64,000 bases of DNA from Gilliamella apicola (lineage in GTDB: Bacteria > Pseudomonadota > Gammaproteobacteria > Enterobacterales > Orbaceae). A model generated the notes under the pieces. It was not told the DNA's origin, did no database searches, and saw nothing but the letters and a program-made list of their open reading frames with translations. The first letter of the stretch is position 1, and the number at the start of each line of letters is the position of its first letter. The position numbers and the translations under genes were made by a program. Where the stretch lies: the NCBI RefSeq assembly GCF_000599985.1, contig NZ_CP007445.1, positions 2,914,001 through 2,978,000 of the forward strand, given 5' to 3'. This document shows positions 18,797 to 28,020 of this stretch, one piece after another.

Positions 18797-18831
18797 ATAC
18801 TGTTAACACTAAAAAACGCGTTTAACAGTAT
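18797..18831. terminator. Inverted repeat between flgN and flhB
   Basis: ATACTGTTAA (18797-18806) and TTAACAGTAT (18822-18831), a perfect 10-bp inverted repeat with a 15-base loop, followed by AATTTTATT on the plus strand. It lies 16 bases ahead of the flhB start. It may end the flgAMN transcript or act as an operator/attenuator for flhBA. Confidence 0.45.
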
Positions 18832-18846
18832 AATTTTATTATTAAT

Positions 18847-19977
18847 ATGGCTAATGATAGTGATATAGATAAAAGCGAACAACCCACTGATAGCAAAATA
18901 AAAAAGGCTAAGGAAAAGGGGCAGATACCACGATCTCGGGAATTAACTTCGCTATTTATTCTATTAATAGGTATTTCACTACTTTTAGTAATCGGACCTT
19001 ATACCATTAATCAATTGATCACCATTATAAAAATGGCGATCAAAGTATCACATTCACCAAAAGATGATGCATTATCCACTTTATATTTAGTTAATTTGGT
19101 CACAGCGGGTATTTGGTCTATTGTGCCAGTTTTTATAGGATTGGTCATTACAGCCATCTTTGCTCCACTTGCTATCGGAGGATTGCTTTTTAGCTTGCAA
19201 TCAATTAAACCAAATTTTTCAAAGCTCAACCCTATTGCTGGGTTTGGTCGGCTATTTAGTATTAGAATACTTTCGGAACTACTTAAAAGCGTACTTAAAG
19301 TTATATTGATTGCAACAACAGTTGCTCTATTTTTGTTACATTATTTTCCGAATATACTTTCCTTGCCCAATATGTATTTAAATAATGCATTAACCAATGC
19401 AATACAGTTAATCATTATTTGTGGAATGTTAAGTGTATTATCTTTAATACCAATGGTGGGATTTGATATTTTTTATCAAATTTGGAGTAATTTAAAAAAA
19501 TTAAAAATGTCCAAGCAGGAGGTAAAAGATGAGTTTAAAGAACAAGAAGGTGATCCACAAATAAAAGGACGCATTCGACAAATGCAACAAGCAATAGCTA
19601 GACGCCGAATGATGAAAGATGTCACAAAAGCCAATGTTATCGTAACTAACCCAACCCATTACGCCGTTGCCCTGCAATATGATGAAAAAATCATGGCAGC
19701 ACCAAAATTATTGGCGAAAGGTACCGACAAAATTGCGCAACGTATTAAAGAGATAGCAAGCGAACATAATATTCCCTTATTAGAAGCACCGCCATTAGCT
19801 CGTGCTTTATATCATCATGGTGAAATTGGTGAAACGATTCCAACCGAGCTCTATACCGCTGTCGCACAAATTTTAGCTTGGGTATATCAGTTAAAACGCT
19901 GGCATATATATGGTGGTGATAAGCCATTAGCACCGAATAATTTACCTGTACCTGAATCGCTATCGGAAAATAAATAA
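18847..19977 (+). CDS. flhB: Flagellar export protein FlhB
   Basis: Inner-membrane component of the flagellar type III export gate that switches substrate specificity from rod/hook to filament. 376 residues (E. coli 382). Four transmembrane helices lie between about residues 30 and 210. The cytoplasmic domain holds the autocleavage motif NPTH at residues 268-271 followed by YAVAL. The polar N-terminus (DKSEQPTDSKIKKAKEKGQI) is typical. No strong ribosome site is visible. flhA follows after 17 nt. Confidence 0.97.
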   Translation: MANDSDIDKSEQPTDSKIKKAKEKGQIPRSRELTSLFILLIGISLLLVIGPYTINQLITIIKMAIKVSHSPKDDALSTLYLVNLVTAGIWSIVPVFIGLVITAIFAPLAIGGLLFSLQSIKPNFSKLNPIAGFGRLFSIRILSELLKSVLKVILIATTVALFLLHYFPNILSLPNMYLNNALTNAIQLIIICGMLSVLSLIPMVGFDIFYQIWSNLKKLKMSKQEVKDEFKEQEGDPQIKGRIRQMQQAIARRRMMKDVTKANVIVTNPTHYAVALQYDEKIMAAPKLLAKGTDKIAQRIKEIASEHNIPLLEAPPLARALYHHGEIGETIPTELYTAVAQILAWVYQLKRWHIYGGDKPLAPNNLPVPESLSENK

Positions 19978-19994
19978 CAGTAATTACTAATTTT

Positions 19995-22085
19995 ATGATT
20001 AAATCAAAGCTACAGACGTTATTGTCATTTAATACCTTAAAAAACGGTCAATATCAAATTTTAGCAGGGCCAATACTCATATTATTGATTCTATCGATGA
20101 TGGTATTACCTTTGCCCGCATTTATTTTAGATCTCTTTTTTACATTTAATATTGCCTTATCCATTATTATTTTAATTGTAGCTTTATTCACTAAAAGAGT
20201 GCTTGATTTTGCGGCATTTCCAACGGTTTTATTATTTGCCACTTTATTGCGCTTATCACTTAATGTTGCCTCGACGCGAGTAGTATTATTAAAAGGTCAT
20301 ACGGGTAGTGATGCTGCGGGACGAGTTATTGAAGCGTTCGGTCACTTTTTAGTTGGCGGGAATTTTGCTATTGGTATCGTGGTCTTTATTATTCTAGTCA
20401 TCATTAACTTCATGGTTATAACCAAAGGTGCAGGTCGAATTGCTGAAGTGGGCGCTCGCTTTGCATTAGATGGTATGCCGGGTAAGCAAATGGCCATTGA
20501 TGCGGATCTTAATGCAGGATTAATTGGTGAAGATGAAGCTAAAACACGTCGAGCAGAAGTAACCCAAGAAGCCGATTTTTACGGCTCAATGGATGGTGCC
20601 AGTAAATTTGTTCGCGGTGATGCTATTGCCGGTTTGCTCATTATGGCTATTACCATTATTGGTGGCTTATTAGTGGGTGTTATGCAGCATGACATGACCT
20701 TTGCTGATGCAAGCCACACTTATGTGTTATTAACAATTGGTGATGGCTTAGTTGCACAAATCCCATCATTAATTATTTCAACCGCAGCAGGTGTTATTGT
20801 GACTCGAGTCAGCTCACAAGATAGCATCAGTGAGCAAATGCTTAACCAGCTATTTAATAGCCCTAAAGTATTAATTTTAACAGCGGTTGTAATTGGTTTA
20901 CTTGGATTGATTCCAGGTATGCCCAATATTGTATTTTTAATGTTCACAGGTTTTTTAACCTTACTGGCATGGTGGCTAAACAAACATAAAAATGTTGAAC
21001 CGCAAAACACCACAAAAGCCGCAGAGGTCACTGCAACTACACCCACAAATTTAGAGGCAACTTGGTCAGATGTAAATATTGAAGATATTTTAGCCATGGA
21101 AGTCGGATACGGACTTATTCCGATGGTTGATCAAACACAAAACGGTGAATTATTGGGTAAAATTCGTAGTTTACGCAAAAAATTTGCTCAAACGCTTGGC
21201 TTTTTACCGCCTCAAGTACATATTCGCGATAATCTTTCATTAGCACCTTATCAATATAAAATTTTTATCAAAGGCGGTGAGATTGGCAAAGGTGAAATTG
21301 TTAATAACAAATGGTTAGCCATTAATCCCGGTAATGTAACTGAAACCATTAAAGGCACGCCAACTACCGAACCTGCTTTTGGATTGCCTGCTGTTTGGAT
21401 CGATAAAAATGATAAAGAAAATGCGCAAATATTAGGTTATACCGTTGTTGATACCAGCACCATGATTGCAACGCACTTTAATCACTTGTTACAACAATTT
21501 GCGAGCGATTTACTTGGTCGATTAGAAACTCAAGAACTACTCGATCGAATTAAGCAAGAAGTACCGAAACTTGTTGAAGATTTTATTCCGGGCGTTATAA
21601 CCTTAACAACGTTCCATAAAATATTGCAAAATCTGATTGTTGAAAAAGTCTCTATTCGTGATATGCGCACTATTATAGAAACCATTTGTGAGCATGCACC
21701 GACTCAGAATGATGCTTACCAATTACTTAGCATGATCAGAATTGCTTTAGGACGCGTCATTACACAACAATGGTTTTCTGATAGTGAACAAATCAATGTG
21801 ATCTGTTTAAATGTCAATTTAGAACGATTGCTATTGCAAACGCTACAAAATACCAGTAACTTCGAACCCGGGTTAGCTGAACATATCATTCAACAACTAC
21901 AACAAGCTCTTCATCAACAAGAAGCAATTGGTGCCCCACCTGTTTTATTGGTTAATCACTCATTACGAGCAATGCTTGCACAATTTTTAAGACCTAATTT
22001 TCCTCAATTAGCGGTATTGTCAAATTTAGAAATTCCGAATAATCGAGAGATCAAAGTAACCTGTCAAATTGGCAGCGAAACGTAA
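19995..22085 (+). CDS. flhA: Flagellar export protein FlhA
   Basis: Main membrane protein of the flagellar export gate; its cytoplasmic ring docks chaperone-substrate complexes. 696 residues (E. coli 692). The N-terminal half has eight predicted helices with conserved FATLLRLSLNVASTRVVLL and the loop GRIAEVGARFALDGMPGKQM. The C-terminal domain starts around residue 345 (IEDILAMEVGYGLIPMVD) and ends ILSNLEIPNNREIKVTCQIG-like. No flhE follows; the cluster ends here. Confidence 0.97.
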   Translation: MIKSKLQTLLSFNTLKNGQYQILAGPILILLILSMMVLPLPAFILDLFFTFNIALSIIILIVALFTKRVLDFAAFPTVLLFATLLRLSLNVASTRVVLLKGHTGSDAAGRVIEAFGHFLVGGNFAIGIVVFIILVIINFMVITKGAGRIAEVGARFALDGMPGKQMAIDADLNAGLIGEDEAKTRRAEVTQEADFYGSMDGASKFVRGDAIAGLLIMAITIIGGLLVGVMQHDMTFADASHTYVLLTIGDGLVAQIPSLIISTAAGVIVTRVSSQDSISEQMLNQLFNSPKVLILTAVVIGLLGLIPGMPNIVFLMFTGFLTLLAWWLNKHKNVEPQNTTKAAEVTATTPTNLEATWSDVNIEDILAMEVGYGLIPMVDQTQNGELLGKIRSLRKKFAQTLGFLPPQVHIRDNLSLAPYQYKIFIKGGEIGKGEIVNNKWLAINPGNVTETIKGTPTTEPAFGLPAVWIDKNDKENAQILGYTVVDTSTMIATHFNHLLQQFASDLLGRLETQELLDRIKQEVPKLVEDFIPGVITLTTFHKILQNLIVEKVSIRDMRTIIETICEHAPTQNDAYQLLSMIRIALGRVITQQWFSDSEQINVICLNVNLERLLLQTLQNTSNFEPGLAEHIIQQLQQALHQQEAIGAPPVLLVNHSLRAMLAQFLRPNFPQLAVLSNLEIPNNREIKVTCQIGSET

Positions 22086-22135
22086 TATAAACTTAGGACA
22101 TTTAAAGAGCAGTCTTGCTTGCTATTTTAAACTCT

Positions 22136-23518
22136 CTATCTCTTTTCAAAGATGGTCCCTTTTTTGAAAAGAGATTGCTTAAACGCGTATTTGGTTAATA
22201 AGATATAACTTATTCCACCAACAAAAAAACCGACAACCCACGATAAACTCACTTCATAAAATGCCGCTGCAGAACCAATCAGCATCGCTAAAATAGCAGC
22301 AGAGTTATAACCTGCAAACTGACCTTTATTATCGTATAAGGCATTTATATTAATTTGTTGACGGCGTAATAGATAATATTCGACCAATAATATTGCAACA
22401 ATGGGACCCAAAAATGCGGAGTAAATGAGAATAAATAGCCCTAATCCTTGTGCTGATGTATCTTGCACTAAAATCCAAGGGAAAGAAGCGATCGCAAATA
22501 AACCCGTAATTGTTACCGCCAGTTTATAATTAGCTTTAGTTAACAGAGTAATCACATAGGCTGGAGGAATAATGTTAGCGACAATATTTACCGCAATGGT
22601 GCCTAACACAATAAAAGTTGATACGACCAGAGTGATATAGGCATTATCGACCACAATTGCAAAGGCTTTCACTGGATTTGAGTTACCTGTGACAGACGCC
22701 AACATCACCCCAATCGTAATAATAAATCCATAAGCAATAAAAATCGGTAGAAAATAGAGTAATCCTCGTTTACGATTGCTAAAGCCTGATTTAAGTTCTC
22801 GAGAATAATCGGCCGCACTAAGAAAAATTGCCGCATAATTACCTAAAAACATCATAATAAAGCCATAAAAAGGCAGTCCCCAAGTCCCTTCAGGCTTTAC
22901 CCATTTATCTATAATAATAGCTTGATGATTATTGAGTACTATAATAAAGACATAAATTAATGCACAAAGAATAACCACTGAAATTAAGGTTTCAACCCAC
23001 TTTATAGCATGAAATCCATAGAGCGAAAGGATGATTTGGAAAAACTGCAAAATAAGAAAACAAACAAATACCTGATTAAATTCGCCATTAGACAATATTT
23101 TAATAATTTCATTAAGCGCTGTAGCACCAATCCAGCTTTGAAAGCCATACCAAACAATAGCAGGAATACCACGTAGCAACGATGAGATAATAGCTCCTTT
23201 TATCCCAAATGACATTCTAAGTTGCACAACATAAGGAATTCCTGTGCGATACCCTAATCGATCATTAAAGACAAAAATTGTGCTGATAATTAATATCGCT
23301 ATGAACGTTGCAACAAAGGTTTGAAGAATATTCATCGTAGCAACGCCCGCGACGACCAAACTTGCACCTAAAGTCATATTACCCAAATTCATACCATCAC
23401 CAATCCACATAAACGCATAGGTAAAACAATTCATGGTTCGATCTTTATTGTCTTTAGGTAGTAATGAATTATCAATGGTTAGTGATACAGATGATGATTG
23501 CTTTGTGTGATTTGTCAT
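22136..23518 (-). CDS. NCS1-family permease, probable allantoin/nucleobase transporter
   Basis: Twelve-helix inner-membrane symporter of the nucleobase:cation-symport-1 family (cytosine, uracil, hydantoin, allantoin transporters). 460 residues with dense hydrophobic helices. Family landmarks are RTGIPYVVQLRMSFGIKGA (helix 3 entry), LLRGIPAIVWYGFQSWIGA and the IIPPAYVITLL segment. It lies 45 nt downstream of allantoinase on the same strand, which suggests allantoin or a related ureide as substrate. Substrate cannot be fixed from sequence alone, so no symbol is given. Confidence 0.85.
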   Translation of the reverse strand: MTNHTKQSSSVSLTIDNSLLPKDNKDRTMNCFTYAFMWIGDGMNLGNMTLGASLVVAGVATMNILQTFVATFIAILIISTIFVFNDRLGYRTGIPYVVQLRMSFGIKGAIISSLLRGIPAIVWYGFQSWIGATALNEIIKILSNGEFNQVFVCFLILQFFQIILSLYGFHAIKWVETLISVVILCALIYVFIIVLNNHQAIIIDKWVKPEGTWGLPFYGFIMMFLGNYAAIFLSAADYSRELKSGFSNRKRGLLYFLPIFIAYGFIITIGVMLASVTGNSNPVKAFAIVVDNAYITLVVSTFIVLGTIAVNIVANIIPPAYVITLLTKANYKLAVTITGLFAIASFPWILVQDTSAQGLGLFILIYSAFLGPIVAILLVEYYLLRRQQININALYDNKGQFAGYNSAAILAMLIGSAAAFYEVSLSWVVGFFVGGISYILLTKYAFKQSLFKKGTIFEKR

Positions 23519-23563
23519 AATCCTATCCTCTAATTACCTGGTTTTTTTATTATGTCTTTATGA

Positions 23564-24931
23564 TTAACGGCGAATAAATGTCCCTCTTGGCGTTGAATCA
23601 ATACCAGAATCAATCTGATAAATGGTCTTTCCTCGTAACAATGTTTGAACGACTTGCGCACCAATTTGCCTACCCACATAAGGGCTAAATTTATTGCGAT
23701 ATTCGAGATCTTGTTCTTTTAATACATAGTGTGAATGCGGTTTTATAAAGATGAGATCAGCATCTTTACCAACTTGAATAGATCCCTTAGTAGGTAAGTT
23801 ATATCGTTCAGCTGGATTTTTAGCGATGATATCGGCAAACTGCTTTAATGACATTCCACGTTTTTGTACCGCTTCATCAAAAAAGATATCCACATTATTT
23901 TGAACACCAGAAATTCCGCCCCAAGCATCAAACGCGTTGGTTTTATTTTTTAAGTCATAAGTACAAGGTGAATGGTCAGATACGGCGGTAATAATATGTC
24001 CAGCAAAAAGGTATTTCCATAACCCGTCTTGAGCTTGCTGATCGCGAATTGGCGGAGAGCATTTCGCGATTGGTCCAATCGCATCTAACTTGTCGGTAGT
24101 GAAATAGAGGTAATGGATACAAGTTTCACACGTCACATTCACACCTTCTTGACGAGCTTTGATTACCTCTTCAACTCCTTCTGGGCAAGCCACATGGCAA
24201 ATGTGAATCGGGCAGCCAGTTTGCTTAGCAAAAAAGATAGCTCGACGAATGGCTTCGACCTCAGTAAATACCGGACGAGTTGCTACATATTGTGATAATT
24301 TGCTTTCTCCTCGTGCTTTGGCTTGTTGTCCTAATATATCTGTAATTGCGGCATTTTCGGCATGGATAGCAAGCACTTTACCTGTCTTAGCAATTTGGCG
24401 CATCCCTTCCCATAAGGCATAATCATTTACATTAGCAAAATCACCAGCAAGATTTGGATCGCCACAGGTTGCCATAAAGCATTTAAAGGCAGCGACCCCT
24501 TCTGCAACTTGTTCTGCAATACCATTATTATTTAAGTTGTAAGGAACTAAGCCACCATAAGAAGCAACATCGACATAAAGTTTTCCGTCTCCAGCTGCAT
24601 ATTTTTGCCGAAGTGTTTCACCGCTCGTTGTGGCAGGAAGTTGATTAAGCGGCATTTCAACAAAGGTAGTGACCCCGCCTTTTGCACATGCTTTTGTTCC
24701 TGTGACATAGCCTTCCCATTCATGACGAACGCCACCAGGTTCACTAATATGTACATGAACATCAACCATACCAGGACTAACAATTAAACCTTGAGCATCA
24801 AGAGTTTTATCAGATTGCCCCAAATCAGGACCAATAGCTGCAACTTTGCCATTTTTTATGGCAATATCGGTATGTATTTCACCAGATTCGAGAATGACAA
24901 TACCATTTTTTATGGTTAGATCGTATTGCAT
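23564..24931 (-). CDS. allB: Allantoinase
   Basis: Zinc-dependent cyclic amidohydrolase that opens allantoin to allantoate. 455 residues (E. coli AllB 453), alignable end to end with E. coli AllB. Metal ligands: HVHISEP near residue 59-61, the carboxylated Lys in AAFKCFMATCGD, AIHAENA, HICHVACPEG and the Asp of AVSDHSPC. Dihydropyrimidinases lack the CGD-type context, so allantoinase is favoured. Ahead of the NCS1 permease in a two-gene operon. No allantoate amidohydrolase, glyoxylate or ureidoglycolate gene is nearby. Confidence 0.93.
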   Translation of the reverse strand: MQYDLTIKNGIVILESGEIHTDIAIKNGKVAAIGPDLGQSDKTLDAQGLIVSPGMVDVHVHISEPGGVRHEWEGYVTGTKACAKGGVTTFVEMPLNQLPATTSGETLRQKYAAGDGKLYVDVASYGGLVPYNLNNNGIAEQVAEGVAAFKCFMATCGDPNLAGDFANVNDYALWEGMRQIAKTGKVLAIHAENAAITDILGQQAKARGESKLSQYVATRPVFTEVEAIRRAIFFAKQTGCPIHICHVACPEGVEEVIKARQEGVNVTCETCIHYLYFTTDKLDAIGPIAKCSPPIRDQQAQDGLWKYLFAGHIITAVSDHSPCTYDLKNKTNAFDAWGGISGVQNNVDIFFDEAVQKRGMSLKQFADIIAKNPAERYNLPTKGSIQVGKDADLIFIKPHSHYVLKEQDLEYRNKFSPYVGRQIGAQVVQTLLRGKTIYQIDSGIDSTPRGTFIRR

Positions 24932-25285
24932 AACAGTTTTCCCAAGTTAAATGATAACAAATAAAAAAACAGTACAATTAATACAACTATGAAAGATTGA
25001 TAAGAATATAAATGCAATTAACATGCCAATGAATCAAACATTAAGCATCACGATTACAGCTTGATAATTCCAATGAGTGATGCACTAAAATGATTCAACG
25101 ACGGGTAGCAATATTATTCTTTGCTACATTTTTGGAAATTAGAATAAGATTGGATATTAGAATTAGAATCAGAATAGATAAAAGTCATCAAAAATTTTTT
25201 GATATTTGCGGATTAAATTAATCGCCTTACATATAACATAGCGATTTGATTATAAACTATCTTAATGTAAGGCTTAATAAATAAA
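24932..25285. other. Intergenic stretch, no gene seen
   Basis: 354 bp between the allB start and the end of the next minus-strand gene. It holds the allB promoter by position and, at 25224-25273, a 9-bp inverted repeat (GCCTTACAT / ATGTAAGGC) with a 32-base loop, possibly an end-of-transcript structure for the 25286 gene. A plus-strand frame from 25090 is a purine-rich chance ORF (RIRIRI repeats) and is not supported. Confidence 0.4.
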
Positions 25286-25921
25286 TTATTCAGCAACAAC
25301 CGTAAAACGTTGTTTAATATGTTTAGCATTTTCAGCTTCATCAACCATAGCGATGGCATAATCAGCATAGCTAATTTGGCTCTTACCTTGGCTGTTAACC
25401 ATAAACTGCTCACCACCAGCGGTATAATGACCTGTTCTTGCACCATCAGCAACAAATTCAATCGCTGGGCTTAAGTATGTCCAGTTAACATTGTCACATT
25501 TTTTAAGTTCATCTAACGCTTTTGCCATATTAGTTGCTAACGGTTTAAACTCTTCTGGGAATTCAGGAGTATCAACTAAACGAACAGAAAGTTCTGGATT
25601 GACATATAAACTACCTGCACCACCAACAACTAATAATCGGTTAGGTTTACCGCTTAAAATATCAGTAAGATGTTTTAAACTTGTTTGATGTAAAGGCAGT
25701 GAATCAAGCGTCCAAGTAGCAAAAGCATCAACAATAACATCAAAAGGTTTTAAATCATCATAAGTTAAATCAAAAAGATCTTTAACTAACACATCAGCTT
25801 TAGGATCAACTTTAGCATCAGCTTTACGGACAATTGCAGTGACTGCATGACCACGGCTAAGCGCTTCTTTAACGATTAATGAACCTGATTTACCATTTGC
25901 ACCAATTACAGCTATTTTCAT
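25286..25921 (-). CDS. NAD(P)-binding atypical short-chain reductase (NmrA/YwnB-like)
   Basis: 211-residue single-domain Rossmann protein. The N-terminus MKIAVIGANGKSGSLIVKEA carries the GxxGxxG dinucleotide-binding loop. LLVVGGAGSLYVNP and WTYLSPAIEFVADGARTGHY are typical of the NAD(P)H-binding family of which B. subtilis YwnB and Lactobacillus oxidoreductases are members. It has no canonical YxxxK catalytic pair, so its chemistry is unknown. Divergent from an HxlR-type regulator, a common arrangement for redox- or quinone-responsive reductases. Confidence 0.82.
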   Translation of the reverse strand: MKIAVIGANGKSGSLIVKEALSRGHAVTAIVRKADAKVDPKADVLVKDLFDLTYDDLKPFDVIVDAFATWTLDSLPLHQTSLKHLTDILSGKPNRLLVVGGAGSLYVNPELSVRLVDTPEFPEEFKPLATNMAKALDELKKCDNVNWTYLSPAIEFVADGARTGHYTAGGEQFMVNSQGKSQISYADYAIAMVDEAENAKHIKQRFTVVAE

Positions 25922-26053
25922 TATTTACTCCTGTCATATTGTTTAAGCTAAAATTTAATTTGATTCTAATATTGTCTTATAAACAAAAAAGTCTTTTGCT
26001 TAGTGAATGTTTTTAGATTAATATTCAAAGTATCTATTGTAAAGTAGGTACCG

Positions 26054-26066
26054 CTATGTAACATAG
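26054..26066. promoter_or_regulatory. Candidate HxlR operator
   Basis: CTATGTAACATAG, a 13-bp palindrome with 5-bp arms, centred between the divergent reductase gene and the hxlR-family gene. Position and symmetry suit an operator for the dimeric regulator. This is inference only. Confidence 0.4.
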
Positions 26067-26110
26067 TATCCACCAAGAAACTATTATTGAATTTAAAGGA
26101 ATTATTCGTA

Positions 26111-26455
26111 ATGTCATTAAATGAAAAATTACCACCTTGTCCTGTTGAAACGACATTAATGTTAATGGGCGACAAATGGAAAGTTCTAATTGTTCGAGAT
26201 TTACTTACTGGCACAAAACGCTTTGGTGAATTAAAAAAATCACTAAACGGTATATCACAAAAAGTCCTCACTTCACATTTACGCATTATGGAAAAAAATG
26301 GCTTAATCACTCGCAAAGTGTATCCGCAAGTGCCGCCTAAAGTGGAATATACCTTAACTGAGGTTGGACAGAGCCTTAAGCAAGTACATGATGCAATGTT
26401 AGATTGGGGAAGTGTCTATAAATTAAAATATAGCACTAGAACTAGCATGGTTTAA
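26111..26455 (+). CDS. HxlR-family transcriptional regulator
   Basis: 114-residue winged-helix regulator. Start chosen at the ATG at 26111, behind TTTAAAGGAAT; a TTG eight codons upstream is less likely. HxlR hallmarks: the N-terminal Cys (PPCPVETTLMLMGDKWKVLI), where the Cys can sense redox or electrophiles, then the recognition region FGELKKSLNGISQKVLTSHL and wing KVYPQVPPKVEYTLTEVG. Divergent from the NAD(P)-binding protein gene, which it probably controls. Confidence 0.9.
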   Translation: MSLNEKLPPCPVETTLMLMGDKWKVLIVRDLLTGTKRFGELKKSLNGISQKVLTSHLRIMEKNGLITRKVYPQVPPKVEYTLTEVGQSLKQVHDAMLDWGSVYKLKYSTRTSMV

Positions 26456-26464
26456 TCTAAATCA

Positions 26465-26488
26465 GAAAAGGGCATATTTACCCTTTTC
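26465..26488 (+). terminator. Terminator of the hxlR-family gene
   Basis: GAAAAGGG (26465-26472) and CCCTTTTC (26481-26488), an 8-bp inverted repeat with an 8-base loop, 9 bases after the stop codon. No long T-run beyond the stem, so it may terminate weakly or in both directions. Confidence 0.6.
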
Positions 26489-26515
26489 AAATAAATATAC
26501 TTAGCCATCAAATGT

Positions 26516-26656
26516 TTAATGACCAAAATAAAACTCATCTGGGTTTAGCTCTGGCATTAGATTTTTATCACGACCAATAATTATGGTATATAGCTTAAAT
26601 AAAAGTTGTTCAATAATTATTACTTTGAGTAAATTTAATTTTTTAAATGATAGCTG
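26516..26656 (-). pseudogene. Possible 3' remnant of a coding gene
   Basis: On the minus strand a stop-to-stop frame of 46 codons without a usable start near its head reads, towards its end, IIGRDKNLMPELNPDEFYFG followed by His and a stop. Its amino-acid composition looks coded, unlike the surrounding AT-rich DNA. It could be the tail of a deleted gene. The family is not recognised. The rest of the 26489-26881 gap shows no gene and must contain the treR promoter. Confidence 0.3.
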
Positions 26657-26881
26657 TTAAGAGAATCATTAATTTTAGTATGAAAAATTCTAATGTAATA
26701 ATATATTGTTAGAAACTACATTTAGTGTTTCAATTAAAAATGATAGAGAACAGAATTTTATTCTTATTTTCCGTACAAGGGATTAAGCTTTTTTGCTAAC
26801 ACTTAAATTAAACGTCAATATCGCTATTTTCTGCAATCTATATTACTATGATTTAATTGATTTTCGTATAATGAAGTGATT

Positions 26882-27850
26882 ATGAGTGAGTTTTCTAACC
26901 ATTTAACCATTAAAGATATTGCCAAATTGAGTGGCGTGAGCAAGTCAACTGTTTCACGGGTTATTAATCATGATCCTATGGTTAAAGAGACCACCCGTAA
27001 TAAAGTGATGGCCATCGTTGAGCAGTATCAATTTACGCCATCTAAGTCGGCAAGAGCAATGCGAGGTTATGGAAACAAAGTGATAGGCATTGTTGTTACC
27101 CGCCTTGATTCGATGTCAGAAAATCAAGCTGTACGCGCGATGTTACCTATCTTATATCAATATGGCTACGATCCTATTATCATTGAAAGTCAATTCAGCG
27201 TTGATAAAGTTGAAGAACATTTAACCATGTTAAAAGAGAAGCAAGCTGATGGCGTAATTATTTTTGCTTTTACAGGGCTTGAGCCTTCACTATTATCATT
27301 TTGGAAAAATAAAAGTGTCATAATGGCAAGATCGTATCCTGATTTTACCTGTGTTTGCTATGATGATATTGGAGCAGTCACAACGTTACTCAAATATTTA
27401 CACCAATCAAAGCACCATCAAAAAATCGGTTTTATTGGTATTGAACAACATGACCAAACAACCGGTGCACTACGTTATCAAGCTTATATGGATTATTGCC
27501 AGCAAAATCAAATCAGCCCAAATGCCTATTTAGGCAATTTAAGTTATCGTTCTGGCTATGAACTCGCACAATCAATTTTATCACTCTCACCAACAGCAAT
27601 CGTTTGTGCTACCGATGCCATCGCTTTAGGCTTGAATAAATATTTACAACAGAATCAATTAGAACATATTGTGGTGGCAAGCATTGGCAATAGTGAGCTA
27701 CTTAATTTTCTATTTCCTAATACGCTAACCGTTGAACTCGGTTTTGATAAAGCTGGCACCTATGCAGCTAAAGAATTACTCAGTATGTTACAAAATACTA
27801 CGTTAGCTAAAACCATTACCGTACCTTCCACATTAATTTTTAATGAATAA
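26882..27850 (+). CDS. treR: Trehalose operon repressor TreR (LacI family)
   Basis: LacI-type repressor whose inducer in E. coli is trehalose-6-phosphate. N-terminal helix-turn-helix (LTIKDIAKLSGVSKSTVSRV, about residues 8-30), hinge with SARAMRG, then a periplasmic-binding-protein-like core. The segments IGIVVTRLDSMSENQAVRAM and YGYDPIIIESQFSV align closely with E. coli TreR. The ATG at 26882 gives 322 residues; GTG two codons upstream is the alternative. It lies directly upstream of treB, with the palindromic operator and a CRP site in between. Confidence 0.94.
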   Translation: MSEFSNHLTIKDIAKLSGVSKSTVSRVINHDPMVKETTRNKVMAIVEQYQFTPSKSARAMRGYGNKVIGIVVTRLDSMSENQAVRAMLPILYQYGYDPIIIESQFSVDKVEEHLTMLKEKQADGVIIFAFTGLEPSLLSFWKNKSVIMARSYPDFTCVCYDDIGAVTTLLKYLHQSKHHQKIGFIGIEQHDQTTGALRYQAYMDYCQQNQISPNAYLGNLSYRSGYELAQSILSLSPTAIVCATDAIALGLNKYLQQNQLEHIVVASIGNSELLNFLFPNTLTVELGFDKAGTYAAKELLSMLQNTTLAKTITVPSTLIFNE

Positions 27851-27887
27851 CATAATTTATTAAAAGTATTCAATTTAAATAAAAATT

Positions 27888-27903
27888 TGTGAGTTCAGTC
27901 ACA
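27888..27903 (+). promoter_or_regulatory. CRP-cAMP binding site upstream of treB
   Basis: TGTGAGTTCAGTCACA: both half-sites TGTGA and TCACA are perfect with the canonical 6-base spacer. It ends four bases before the TreR operator. This indicates catabolite-controlled trehalose uptake. Confidence 0.85.
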
Positions 27904-27907
27904 AATA

Positions 27908-27919
27908 GGGAACGTTCCC
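27908..27919. promoter_or_regulatory. TreR operator
   Basis: GGGAACGTTCCC, a perfect 12-bp palindrome between treR and treB, 101 bases before the treB ATG. It has the central CG symmetry expected of a LacI-family operator and lies next to the CRP site. Confidence 0.85.
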
Positions 27920-28020
27920 ATTTATTATTAATCAAATTCAATTTATGCTTAACTAATATTAAAAAATAGCCAAACTATTGATAGAGCAAAAGCTAATGTT
28001 CTAATAACAAGGAGACTTTT

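Noticed and set aside
22086..22135. Possible hairpin between flhA and the NCS1 permease gene
   Set aside because: Only short, interrupted pairing (AGCA/TGCT) is visible, with no T-run. Not enough to call a terminator.
25090..25218. Plus-strand frame in the allB upstream region
   Set aside because: Its Arg-Ile alternation comes from short purine repeats (TTAGAAT-like). It has no ribosome site, no recognisable domain and no conserved context.
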